DNA of 45,788 bases, from assembly GCA_028280415.1 (NCBI GenBank), contig JANQLV010000056.1:1-45788 (forward strand), in the 5' to 3' direction. Under the pieces are notes generated by a model. It was not told where the DNA came from, did not search any database, and was given only the letters and a program-made list of their open reading frames with translations. The first letter of the stretch is position 1, and each line of letters begins with the position of its first letter. Shown here piece by piece: positions 1 to 8,289 of the stretch. Position numbers and translations under genes: made by a program. The stretch comes from Saprospiraceae bacterium. Lineage in GTDB: Bacteria > Bacteroidota > Bacteroidia > Chitinophagales > Saprospiraceae.

Positions 1-55
1 CGTCTTTGCTCTTTCATCCTTCTAATATACAAAAATGGGTAGCAACTGAAAGTCT

Positions 56-69
56 TGCACTAAAGTGCA
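56..69. repeat. Short inverted repeat upstream of the M15 peptidase gene
   Basis: A perfect 6+2+6 palindrome (TGCACT-AA-AGTGCA) lies 25 nt before the start codon at 95. It could be an operator or chance; no promoter box is recognisable beside it. Confidence 0.3.
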
Positions 70-94
70 TAGTTTCTACTAACGATTGTGACCA

Positions 95-853
95 ATGAAT
101 CTTGCCCGTATCAGGAATTGTGTTTTCTACACTATTTTATTGCTTTTAAGCTACTGGTCACTTTGGTTATTTGATTATCCTTTGAGCTTCTGTTATGATC
201 TTTTTTCTCAACAAAAACCAATAGAAACTTTTGCAAAACTGGAAGAACAATTCAGGTCATTTGATATTTTGACTTATGATCAACTTCCGGAAAGAAAGAA
301 GAAAAGCCTGGCCTCCGAAGAAGAAAAAAACTGTTACGGGATTCCTAAAAAGCGCTTTTATCAACATCACAAATTCTTAAAAATCAGTTGGTTTGATCGC
401 TATAAGTTTTTGGTAGCAGATTATCGCGTCAGAGATTTTCTGTCGGGCAGCCATTTGTTTGCCAGTTCATCGGGCTTTCCCCAACTGGATAAAACACAAT
501 ATTTGCTAATTGACCAGAAAATTTTGTACAAGATTCTGGAACTTCGAAACAAGCTTTATGAAAGAGGTTATTCCGGTAATCAGTTTAGTATAAATTCCGG
601 TTTCCGAACACCTTTCTATAATCGAGCTATTGGAGGAAAAGTTTGCAGTCGGCATCAGTTTGGTGATGCCGTTGATATTCGGGTTTATGATGTCAACAAT
701 GATCATCTGGTAAATGCTCAGGATGCCAGGATCGTTTTTGAATTATTAGATCGTACCATCATTGCTAATCTGGGCGGATTGGGAAAATACAAAAGCGATA
801 GTCAGGTTTTACATTTTGATACCAGAGGAAAACATGCACGTTGGTTTTACTAA
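95..853 (+). CDS. M15-type zinc D-Ala-D-Ala carboxypeptidase-like protein with EF-hand-like loop
   Basis: 252 aa. Residues 8-26 form an N-terminal hydrophobic segment (signal anchor or signal peptide), so the enzyme should act in the periplasm. The C-terminal third has the layout of the peptidase M15 family (Peptidase_M15_3): SGFRTP at 168-173, then SRHQFGDAVDI with putative zinc ligands H187 and D194, and a final LHFDTRG with H240. Family members cut D-Ala-containing peptidoglycan peptides; the substrate here is inferred. Between the ligands, residues 199-210 fit an EF-hand/dockerin calcium loop (D199, N201, D203, V206, N207, D210), which is unusual. The central region (about 50-150) is not recognised. 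The kinase gene follows 39 nt downstream on the same strand and may be co-transcribed. Confidence 0.8.
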   Translation: MNLARIRNCVFYTILLLLSYWSLWLFDYPLSFCYDLFSQQKPIETFAKLEEQFRSFDILTYDQLPERKKKSLASEEEKNCYGIPKKRFYQHHKFLKISWFDRYKFLVADYRVRDFLSGSHLFASSSGFPQLDKTQYLLIDQKILYKILELRNKLYERGYSGNQFSINSGFRTPFYNRAIGGKVCSRHQFGDAVDIRVYDVNNDHLVNAQDARIVFELLDRTIIANLGGLGKYKSDSQVLHFDTRGKHARWFY

Positions 854-892
854 TCCTAGTAATTATTTCTCATTTTTGATTAACTTTCGGCT

Positions 893-1888
893 GTGGAGCC
901 CAGAGAATTATTTAAACAGTTTAATCGGTTGAATGTCCTCATTGTAGGGGATGTTATGATTGATCGGTATATCACCGGTAAAGTAGAGCGGATTTCTCCG
1001 GAAGCTCCTGTACCAGTGGTCAGAAAATCAAACAGCGAAGATCGCCTAGGTGGAGCTGCCAATGTTGCATTAAACATAAAAGCGATGGGAGCCTCCCCTT
1101 TCCTTTGCAGTGTGGTTGGTAAAGATGAAAATGCGGAAATCTTTAGAAATCTACTTCCAAAAGCAGGAATCCCTGCTCAATACATTTTGGGCTCGGAACA
1201 CAGATGTACAACTGTCAAGACAAGAATCATTGCTGCCAGTCAGCATCTGCTCAGAATTGACGAAGAAGATGTCCATGATCTAGAGCCTCCGGAACTTACA
1301 GGTTTCCTAAACCTGGTACAAAAAATTCTTGATGAGCACGAAATTCATGTTATTCTTTTCCAGGATTATAATAAGGGGGTATTAAATCAGGAGCTGATCC
1401 GAAAACTTTTGCTCGAAGCTGTCCGAAGGGAAATTCCGACGGTCGTAGATCCCAAAAAGCAGAATTTTTTCGAATACCGCAGTGCAACGCTTTTCAAGCC
1501 CAATCTTAAAGAAATGCGGGAAGCAATGCCTTTTGAGATCGGAGTTTCCAGAAATCTGTTGATAAAAGCTTCCGATTATCTCAGAAGCAAAATGAGAAAT
1601 AAGAATACCATGATTACCTTATCCGATAAAGGCATTTTTATAGATAATTATCAAAAACAGGTGATTGTCCCTACACAAGCCCGAAATATTGCGGATGTAT
1701 GCGGTGCAGGTGATTCGGTAATCAGTATTGCAGCAATGTGTACTGCACTTGGTGTTCCTCTGGAAGATACTGCTATTCTGGCTAACCTAGCGGGTGGACA
1801 AGTATGTGAAAAAGTCGGAGTAGTTCCGGTAGATAAAGAAAAGCTATTGGAAGAATATGAAGTACTTCTGGCCAGTTCAGAAACCTGA
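893..1888 (+). CDS. rfaE1: D-glycero-beta-D-manno-heptose-7-phosphate kinase-like PfkB sugar kinase
   Basis: 331 aa PfkB/ribokinase-family enzyme. It carries the N-terminal family signature GGAANVALNIKAMGA (53-67) and the C-terminal signature around DVCGAGDS (268-275), with D274 as the catalytic base. The overall sequence (GDVMIDRYITGKVERISPEAPVPV at its start) is typical of the RfaE/HldE kinase domain, which phosphorylates heptose-7-phosphate at C1 for ADP-heptose and LPS core synthesis. The length covers only the kinase domain; the nucleotidyltransferase half of bifunctional HldE is absent and would have to be encoded elsewhere. The start is GTG at 893: the next in-frame ATG (residue 22) would remove the first conserved strand. 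Another PfkB substrate cannot be excluded. Confidence 0.82.
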   Translation: MEPRELFKQFNRLNVLIVGDVMIDRYITGKVERISPEAPVPVVRKSNSEDRLGGAANVALNIKAMGASPFLCSVVGKDENAEIFRNLLPKAGIPAQYILGSEHRCTTVKTRIIAASQHLLRIDEEDVHDLEPPELTGFLNLVQKILDEHEIHVILFQDYNKGVLNQELIRKLLLEAVRREIPTVVDPKKQNFFEYRSATLFKPNLKEMREAMPFEIGVSRNLLIKASDYLRSKMRNKNTMITLSDKGIFIDNYQKQVIVPTQARNIADVCGAGDSVISIAAMCTALGVPLEDTAILANLAGGQVCEKVGVVPVDKEKLLEEYEVLLASSET

Positions 1889-2379
1889 CTTTTTCTTTTT
1901 AAGTGGTATTTGGTAAAGTGAAAATTGCCTGGTATTTTACATTTTTTGTGATAATATTTTCTAATCTTTGAATATCAGTTTTCCTGTAAGCAAGGCTTAT
2001 TACCATTTCCACCCCGGATTTTGGCTGCTTGCCGGAAGTTGATTGCTGCAATTACAAAAGTTATTTCTTTATAATCAAGGCATCTTATCTCAGGATAATG
2101 ATGTTATATAATCATAATGGCAAAAAATCAGATAATCTTCGGATTCTCACCAAAAGCTTAGAAAACCTAATGAATTGTTGATCTTTTTACTTTTAGATGA
2201 TTATTTAAAAGAAATTGGTTCGTTTATGACAAAAACAGGCTGTAAAATGTGTAATTCATAAGACAGTTTTTTTACGAAAAACCGAAAGGCGAAACATATC
2301 AAAGGATATTACAATAGAAATAGCGTGTTTTTTTTTAATTTTGCCATCTCTTATTTTACTAAATACTAAATAACATTTT
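1889..2379. other. 491-nt AT-rich intergenic region
   Basis: No convincing gene. The longest protein-like frame is 27 codons (2098-2181, plus strand) and is not credible alone. The only interpretable element is a promoter-like box at 2336-2343 just before the downstream T9SS gene. No tRNA-like fold or strong hairpin was seen. Confidence 0.5.
2336..2343 (+). promoter_or_regulatory. Candidate Bacteroidota -7 box
   Basis: TAATTTTG matches the TAnnTTTG consensus exactly and sits 36 nt before the ATG at 2380. No TTTG -33 box lies at the expected 19-20 nt upstream, so support is partial. Confidence 0.4.
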
Positions 2380-4815
2380 ATGAAGACGAATTTGACACTT
2401 AAATTTTCTTTCTTGTTTGTGTTATTGCTAGCTACAGTAAACCTTAGTACAGCTCAAACTGTATTTGGAGTTACTGTAGATGGAGGCACACAAACAATCT
2501 ATAACATTGCACCAGCTAACAACTGGGGGGCCGATTTGCCAGATTGCCTGGACAATTATGACCTTTCAGGAGAAATTGTTATTGTTGATGACGGCGATGA
2601 TGAAGGGGGAGCTGGTGAAACAACCGATGGTTGCCAGGCTATTATTAATGGTGGAGATATCGCTGGAAAAATCGCATTAATCGATCGAGGATCTTGTGAA
2701 TTTGCTACCAAAGCCTTGAATGCTCAAAATGCAGGTGCGGCAGCTGTCCTTATTTGTAACAACGTTGTTGATGCCATTCCAAATCCACTTGGTGGAGGTG
2801 TGGATTCAGACGATGTAACTGTTCCTGTATGGGGACTTGAACTAGCCGATTGTAATGAATTTAGAGCAGCTGTTGAAAGTTCTACAAGCACCGTTATAGG
2901 TGAAGTTTTCTGGACAGGAGGCTTAAGTACGGATAATGTACTTTGGGGTGACCTTCCTGGTCAAGGTGACTTCGACGGTGGTCTAAATGGTTGGACTACT
3001 GTAGATATCTCTTGTGCAAATGGTGGTACTACTCCTCTTTGGGTTTATGATGCAGATGCGGATGCAGTTGGTGGTGCTTTCTCTACAGGAGGTGGTGTAA
3101 GTACTGCGATTACTGCTTGTAATGGAGCAATGGTTTTTGATTCTGATTTCTATGATAACAATGGTGATGAAGATAACCTTGGTGGTGGTGATTGTACTGC
3201 TGTTCAGATTGGAGAGTTGATTTCTCCGGCTATTGACCTTAGTGCTATAGCGAGTGATGTAAGTTTCATCTCTTTGAAATGGCATCAGGCTACCCGCCAG
3301 TTTACCAGTAACTATTTTGTTTCTTATAGTAATGATAATGGAAATACCTGGTTTGACATTCAAGTAAATGATGAAATGGATGTTAACAGTCCTCACTTCA
3401 ACGAAACTCGAAGAGTTATTATGCCTGATGCAGATTTAAGCTCAACTGAATTCCGCGTTAGATTCAGATACCAAGCAAACTACTACTACTGGATTATTGA
3501 TGATGTACAAATCATCGAAGCAGAGAGTAACAACCTTCAGGTAAATACAAACTTTTACGCAATTGCTCCAAATGCTTTGACTCCACAAAGTCAATTGGAA
3601 GGATTCAGTTTCCTTGCTGATATTTCAAATATTGGTGCTGAAACTCAGCCTAATACTATCTTAAATATCAACATTGCTGATGATGGTGGTACTAGTGTTT
3701 TCTCAGCTGATCTTGATTATGGAGATGTCGTTGCGGATACTGTGGTAGAAAATATTCCATTTTTAGATGGTATTCACACTCCATCAGGTGACCCGGGTGA
3801 TGTTTTTACAGGTACTTATTCTATTTCTTCTGACAGTGTTGACTTTGACGAAAGCAATAACTCCGTTAGTTTCGAGTTCGGAATTTCTGATTCTACTTTT
3901 GCCAAAGAGTTTGCTCCAGACTTTGGTGTACGTCCTGCCGATAATAGCTGGATGGGAGCTAATGATCCGCACTCCTGGGCCTATGGATGTGCTTACCACA
4001 TTGTAAATGGTTCTGAGGGAGCTGGAGGAGAAACTGTTTACTTTGCCGCTTCTGCAACTTTTGGTATTGAAGCATTACCGGAAGAACAGATTATTGCAGC
4101 TTACTTGTACGAGTGGAGTGATTTGAATGGTGATGGCTTTTTTGATATTGATGAGCGCGTAAGAATTGCAATTGCCAGTTATGAAACTACAGGAAATGAA
4201 GATGCTTCCGATTTACTTACTATTCCACTAGAACCTTTCGATCCACTTAATCCTGCGGGTGAAACCGGAAAGATTGATCTCAAAGATAACACTACCTATT
4301 TATTAGTAGTAGAGTTTGATACAGGAGAGACTGGTGTTGATATGGAGGTTGCTGCTGCTGATGGCTGGGAGTATAATGCTCAGGTATTCAGAACTGATCA
4401 GTCTGTATTTGGTGACATGCCTTACCGTCCTTCTCCAGTTATCGGAATTGGTAAACCATCTGACATTACATTTGAACCTTCCAGTTTTGCAAATCTCGTT
4501 CCTTCTGTAAGATTGAACCTGACTTCAGATGTAATTATCAGCGTTGATGAATTAGATCAAGCTAATATCATCACGGTTAATCCAAATCCAGCGGATGAGT
4601 ACGTTAACCTTAACATGGACTTTGTGAATACACAAACTCAGGTAACTGTGAACATCGTTGATGTAACTGGTAAAACAGTAATGAGCAATGTTTATGATAA
4701 TGTATCAAAAGAAACTTTCACTTTGAATACAAATAATCTTGCAGTTGGTACTTACTTTGTAAATATATTAGCTGAAGAAGGTGTACGTACCGAGCGTATG
4801 ATCGTTCAAAGATAA
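2380..4815 (+). CDS. Secreted PA-domain protein with T9SS type A sorting domain
   Basis: 811 aa, beginning with a clear signal peptide (1-26, cleavage after STAQ). Residues about 40-170 resemble a protease-associated (PA) domain, with the typical GKIALIDRGSCEFATKA core at 96-112 and an AGAAAVLICNN strand. Residues about 175-380 look like a MAM/jelly-roll module ending in YWIIDDVQI. A CARDB-like beta domain follows (about 385-500). The last 90 residues form a T9SS C-terminal sorting domain (VNPNPADEYVNL, then GTYFVNI and a basic tail), so the protein should be secreted and surface-attached or released by gliding/PorSS machinery. No protease catalytic motif is visible, so the PA domain is not simply part of a peptidase here. 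Probably monocistronic; followed by a terminator. Confidence 0.85.
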   Translation: MKTNLTLKFSFLFVLLLATVNLSTAQTVFGVTVDGGTQTIYNIAPANNWGADLPDCLDNYDLSGEIVIVDDGDDEGGAGETTDGCQAIINGGDIAGKIALIDRGSCEFATKALNAQNAGAAAVLICNNVVDAIPNPLGGGVDSDDVTVPVWGLELADCNEFRAAVESSTSTVIGEVFWTGGLSTDNVLWGDLPGQGDFDGGLNGWTTVDISCANGGTTPLWVYDADADAVGGAFSTGGGVSTAITACNGAMVFDSDFYDNNGDEDNLGGGDCTAVQIGELISPAIDLSAIASDVSFISLKWHQATRQFTSNYFVSYSNDNGNTWFDIQVNDEMDVNSPHFNETRRVIMPDADLSSTEFRVRFRYQANYYYWIIDDVQIIEAESNNLQVNTNFYAIAPNALTPQSQLEGFSFLADISNIGAETQPNTILNINIADDGGTSVFSADLDYGDVVADTVVENIPFLDGIHTPSGDPGDVFTGTYSISSDSVDFDESNNSVSFEFGISDSTFAKEFAPDFGVRPADNSWMGANDPHSWAYGCAYHIVNGSEGAGGETVYFAASATFGIEALPEEQIIAAYLYEWSDLNGDGFFDIDERVRIAIASYETTGNEDASDLLTIPLEPFDPLNPAGETGKIDLKDNTTYLLVVEFDTGETGVDMEVAAADGWEYNAQVFRTDQSVFGDMPYRPSPVIGIGKPSDITFEPSSFANLVPSVRLNLTSDVIISVDELDQANIITVNPNPADEYVNLNMDFVNTQTQVTVNIVDVTGKTVMSNVYDNVSKETFTLNTNNLAVGTYFVNILAEEGVRTERMIVQR

Positions 4816-4829
4816 TTGTATTATTATTC

Positions 4830-4847
4830 CGAAATCTTCGGATTTCG
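4830..4847 (+). repeat. C(UUCG)G tetraloop hairpin after the stop codon
   Basis: CGAAATC-TTCG-GATTTCG is a 7-bp stem closed by the very stable C(UUCG)G tetraloop, 15 nt after the stop of the PA-domain gene. It may protect the mRNA 3' end or assist the terminator just downstream. Confidence 0.5.
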
Positions 4848-4856
4848 ATTATATAG

Positions 4857-4892
4857 AAAAAGCCTTTCGGAGCAATTCCGAAAGGCTTTTTT
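4857..4892. terminator. Bidirectional intrinsic terminator
   Basis: A 15-bp perfect stem (4857-4871 with 4877-4891, loop GCAAT) is rich in GC at the loop end and flanked by A-runs on the left and T-runs on the right, so it reads as a Rho-independent terminator on both strands. It lies between the convergent T9SS gene (stop 4815) and valS (stop 4914), and likely serves both. Confidence 0.85.
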
Positions 4893-4913
4893 ATGTCTAA
4901 AAAAATAAGTCAA

Positions 4914-7640
4914 TTAGTTTTTCAGCTTATTGATTTGTTCTACAAGAATTTTAATCTTCTCCTGGCCATCTGCCAGTTTTGCTTTTTCTTTTTCTACTAC
5001 TGCGGTAGGTGCATTATTGACAAATCTTTCATTGCTCAGCTTTTTATTAACGCTGGCTACGAAACCTTCTGCATAAGCCAGTTCTCCTTCCAGCCTTTCT
5101 AACTCGGCCTCTACATCTACTGAAACATCTACTTCAATGTAATAATTTTCTGTAGTGCTAAGGAAAGAAAGACTATTGGCCACTTCTTCTTCCGTAAACT
5201 CCAGCGAGGACAATACTGCCAGTTTTCTAATAATTGCTTCCAGACCTTCCATGGCATATAGCGCTTTTGAACGATCACTCTCCTCTACGAATAAAGCCAA
5301 CGGCTCAAATTTATCAATCTTGTTCTTAGCCCGGATATCTCTTACTTTAGTAACAACATCGAGGATTTTTTCAACATTTTTCAAAAGTTCCCGATCAAAT
5401 GCTGCTGCTTTGGGATAGGTACTAACAATACAATCCTCTCCTTCTCCCCTTTCACGCAACTGATGCCAAATCTCTTCCGTAACAAATGGCATAAAAGGAT
5501 GAAGGATCGTTAATAGTTTTTCATAAAAATCGATAGTCTGCTCTAAAGTCGCCCGATCAATTGGCTTCTTATAAGGTGGTTTAACAATTTCAATATAAGT
5601 AGAACAGAAGTCATTCCAGATGAAATTATAAAGTGTAATTAATGCATCGGACAAGCGATACGACTGGAACTTATCTTCCAATTGACTAAGCACCTCGTTG
5701 AGTTTATTTTCAAACCATTCAATTGCCTTTGCATTGATCAAAGCAGTATCCTCATTCAAAGGTTCATCCATTACTTCCCAACCTTTAATCGCATTCAGAG
5801 CTTGCCACATTTTGTTACAAAACTTCAAGCCCTGTTCACATAATTTGCTTTCGTTACGAACTTGCTTGGTCTCTGCATCAAAAGGTGCATCAAAAATGAT
5901 GTCATTACCGGCAGCAGCGCTACTCAACATCCCAAAACGTACTCCATCTGCTCCATAAGCGTCAATCAAGGATAAAGCATCCGGTGAATTCCCCAGAGAT
6001 TTACTCATTTTACGACGTCGATTATCCCTTACCATTCCGGTGAAGTATACATCGTGAAAAGGTTGTCTGCCTTTAGCCTGAATAAGTTCGGTCCCCAGTA
6101 ATTCCTCCGACCATTCATATCCGGCCATAATCATTCTGGCCACCCAGAAAAACATAATATCCCAGCCAGTCACCAATACATTGGTCGGATAATAGTATTT
6201 CAGTTCATCCTGAGTTTCAAAACCATCGAATACCGTAATTGGCCACAACCAGGAAGAGAACCAAGTGTCTACTACATCTTCATCCTGCTTTAAATCATGC
6301 AGACTTAAATCCGGATTAGCACTTTTATCTCTTGCCTGGGCCAAAGCCTCTTCGGCGGTTTCCGCTACAAATATATGCTCGCCATAATACCAGGCGGGAA
6401 TTCTTTGCCCCCACCAGAGTTGTCTGGAAATACACCAGTCTTTGATGTTATCCTCATTCAACCAGTTGTAATACATGTTCCACATATGCTCGGGATAAAA
6501 CGTCACCTTTTTATCCTTCACTGCTTTCAAACCCGTTTCCGCAAAATCCTTCATGGATAAAAACCATTGTAAAGTCAATCGTGGTTCTACAACCGAGTTC
6601 GTTCGTTCAGAACGTCCAATCTTTGTACGATAATCCTCTAATTCAACCAGATTTCCGGATTCCTTGAGCAATTTCTTAATATTCTTGCGCGCCTCAAACC
6701 GATCCTGCCCTACCAAAATCCGGGCTTTTTCATTTAGCGTCGCATCTGCATTTAAAATATCAATCACTTCGAGATTATGTCGTTCTCCAATCTCATTATC
6801 ATTTGGATCATGCGCGGGAGTGATTTTCAGCGCCCCGGTTCCGAATTCAATATCAACATAAGTATCTCCGATAATCGGAATTGCCCGATTGATCAAAGGG
6901 ATCAGTACTTTTCGGCCAATCAAATCCTTAAAACGCTCATCTTCGGGATTAACGGCAATCGCAGTATCCGCCATAATCGTCTCGGGACGCTGAGTCGCGA
7001 TAACAATTCCCTCTCCCGGACTATCCTCAAAATCATAACGAATGTGAACCAGCTGAGCATTTTCTTCTTTATAAATAACCTCTTCGTTGGAAAGTACAGT
7101 TTGAGCTTCCGGATCCCAATTTGTCATCCGCAAACGGCGATAGATTTTTCCTTTTTTATACAAATCAACAAATACCTTGATGACCGCTTTGGAAAGTTTA
7201 TCCTCCATCGTAAAGCGGGTACGTTTCCAATCGCAGGAAGCACCGAGTCTTTTCAATTGATCAAGAATGATCCCGCCGTATTTATCCTTCCACTCAAAAG
7301 CGTGTTTTAAAAAGGCCTCCCTGCCTATATCTCCTTTCTTGATTCCTTTTTCCCGGAGCATTTTTACCACTTTTGCCTCGGTAGCAATTGAAGCATGATC
7401 TGTCCCGGGAACCCAACAGGCATTTTTGCCTTCCAGCCGGGCTTTTCGAATCAGGATATCCTGGATCGTGTTATTAAGCATATGTCCCATATGCAAAACG
7501 CCCGTTACATTGGGCGGCGGAATAACAATTGAATAGGGCTCTCGTTCATCCGGCGTGGAATCAAAATAATTGTGCTTCATCCAGTGTTCATACCACCGGG
7601 CTTCTATTTCAGTCGGGTTATATCGATTATTTGAAGACAT
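4914..7640 (-). CDS. valS: Valine--tRNA ligase
   Basis: 908 aa class I aminoacyl-tRNA synthetase that charges tRNA-Val in the cytoplasm. Visible in order (numbered from the start chosen here): the HIGH-type motif HMGH at 50-53 in a PPPNVTG context, the CP1 editing domain (about 190-340, with the RPET and GTGALKITPAHDPND stretches), the KMSKS motif at 544-548, an anticodon-binding helical domain, and a C-terminal coiled-coil arm (last 70 residues) typical of ValRS. I place the start at 7640 because MSSNNRYNP is the usual ValRS beginning; an in-frame ATG at 7661 would add seven residues. Last gene of the lysA - phosphatase - valS operon, 45 nt after the phosphatase stop. Confidence 0.97.
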   Translation of the reverse strand: MSSNNRYNPTEIEARWYEHWMKHNYFDSTPDEREPYSIVIPPPNVTGVLHMGHMLNNTIQDILIRKARLEGKNACWVPGTDHASIATEAKVVKMLREKGIKKGDIGREAFLKHAFEWKDKYGGIILDQLKRLGASCDWKRTRFTMEDKLSKAVIKVFVDLYKKGKIYRRLRMTNWDPEAQTVLSNEEVIYKEENAQLVHIRYDFEDSPGEGIVIATQRPETIMADTAIAVNPEDERFKDLIGRKVLIPLINRAIPIIGDTYVDIEFGTGALKITPAHDPNDNEIGERHNLEVIDILNADATLNEKARILVGQDRFEARKNIKKLLKESGNLVELEDYRTKIGRSERTNSVVEPRLTLQWFLSMKDFAETGLKAVKDKKVTFYPEHMWNMYYNWLNEDNIKDWCISRQLWWGQRIPAWYYGEHIFVAETAEEALAQARDKSANPDLSLHDLKQDEDVVDTWFSSWLWPITVFDGFETQDELKYYYPTNVLVTGWDIMFFWVARMIMAGYEWSEELLGTELIQAKGRQPFHDVYFTGMVRDNRRRKMSKSLGNSPDALSLIDAYGADGVRFGMLSSAAAGNDIIFDAPFDAETKQVRNESKLCEQGLKFCNKMWQALNAIKGWEVMDEPLNEDTALINAKAIEWFENKLNEVLSQLEDKFQSYRLSDALITLYNFIWNDFCSTYIEIVKPPYKKPIDRATLEQTIDFYEKLLTILHPFMPFVTEEIWHQLRERGEGEDCIVSTYPKAAAFDRELLKNVEKILDVVTKVRDIRAKNKIDKFEPLALFVEESDRSKALYAMEGLEAIIRKLAVLSSLEFTEEEVANSLSFLSTTENYYIEVDVSVDVEAELERLEGELAYAEGFVASVNKKLSNERFVNNAPTAVVEKEKAKLADGQEKIKILVEQINKLKN

Positions 7641-7685
7641 TTTGAAATGATCTGTTAGCAATGCCTGTAACAGGATTGCCTTTGG

Positions 7686-8264
7686 TTAATATTTTAATTC
7701 AATGATTTTTACTTTATCCCTGGCATCAATGATGACGATATAAAAGTTGTCATAAACACTTTCATCAATATGATCATATACCTTTTTTTTCTGGAAAAGG
7801 TTCAGCATATCCGGGATAGAATTGGAATGGCCCACAATTAAAAACTGTTCTCCCTTTCTGGTCTTCAGTTCGGTTACCAATTCCTCCTGCTTTCTGGCAT
7901 TATAGCTATCTATTTCCATCTTGTGTTTTTCTGCACTTGGAGTCGCTGTATGAACTGTTCTTTTAGTCTGCGTCGAATAGATTCCTTTTAAAGGGACATT
8001 TTCAAGCATATTCCCCAGTTTGCGCGCTCTTTCCGTTCCTGCATCAGTCAATTCAGGATCAGGGCCGGAAGCCTTTTCTGCATGCCGAACCAAATAACAA
8101 ACCACTGCATCTTTTTCTGCATATCCAGGAATTGGAAATTGTTTTCCATCCATAGCTAAAAACCCTTTCTCATACATATCACTGACCATTTTGCCATTAA
8201 GATCAGGGCTACATGCATAAAAGACAAAAGAGAAGACAAGTAGAATCGGGAAAAAATATTTCAT
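7686..8264 (-). CDS. Histidine phosphatase-family lipoprotein
   Basis: 192 aa. The N-terminus is a lipoprotein signal (hydrophobic 4-16, then ACSP with C18 as the lipidation site). Residues about 53-160 are a histidine phosphatase (phosphoglycerate mutase-like) domain: the catalytic RHA motif at 60-62 with the nucleophile H61, and a second histidine, H146, in IVGHSNS. These enzymes form a phosphohistidine intermediate. The substrate is unknown; being membrane-anchored outside the cytoplasm, it would act on an extracytoplasmic phosphoester. The domain is of the small SixA-like type. It sits 25 nt behind lysA and before valS, so it is probably co-transcribed, but no functional link between the three is obvious. 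Confidence 0.82.
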   Translation of the reverse strand: MKYFFPILLVFSFVFYACSPDLNGKMVSDMYEKGFLAMDGKQFPIPGYAEKDAVVCYLVRHAEKASGPDPELTDAGTERARKLGNMLENVPLKGIYSTQTKRTVHTATPSAEKHKMEIDSYNARKQEELVTELKTRKGEQFLIVGHSNSIPDMLNLFQKKKVYDHIDESVYDNFYIVIIDARDKVKIIELKY

Positions 8265-8289
8265 ATTTATAGAATTAATTCAACAGTTT

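Noticed and set aside
1-17. Possible minus-strand start codon at 17-15 leading out of the window
   Set aside because: Only five codons are visible; a purine-rich AGAAGG precedes it, but nothing more can be tested.
2098-2181. 27-codon plus-strand frame in the 1889-2379 gap
   Set aside because: Too short, no promoter or conservation evidence.
6777-7310. 177-codon plus-strand frame within valS
   Set aside because: Antisense shadow of a highly conserved gene; no domain and no promoter.
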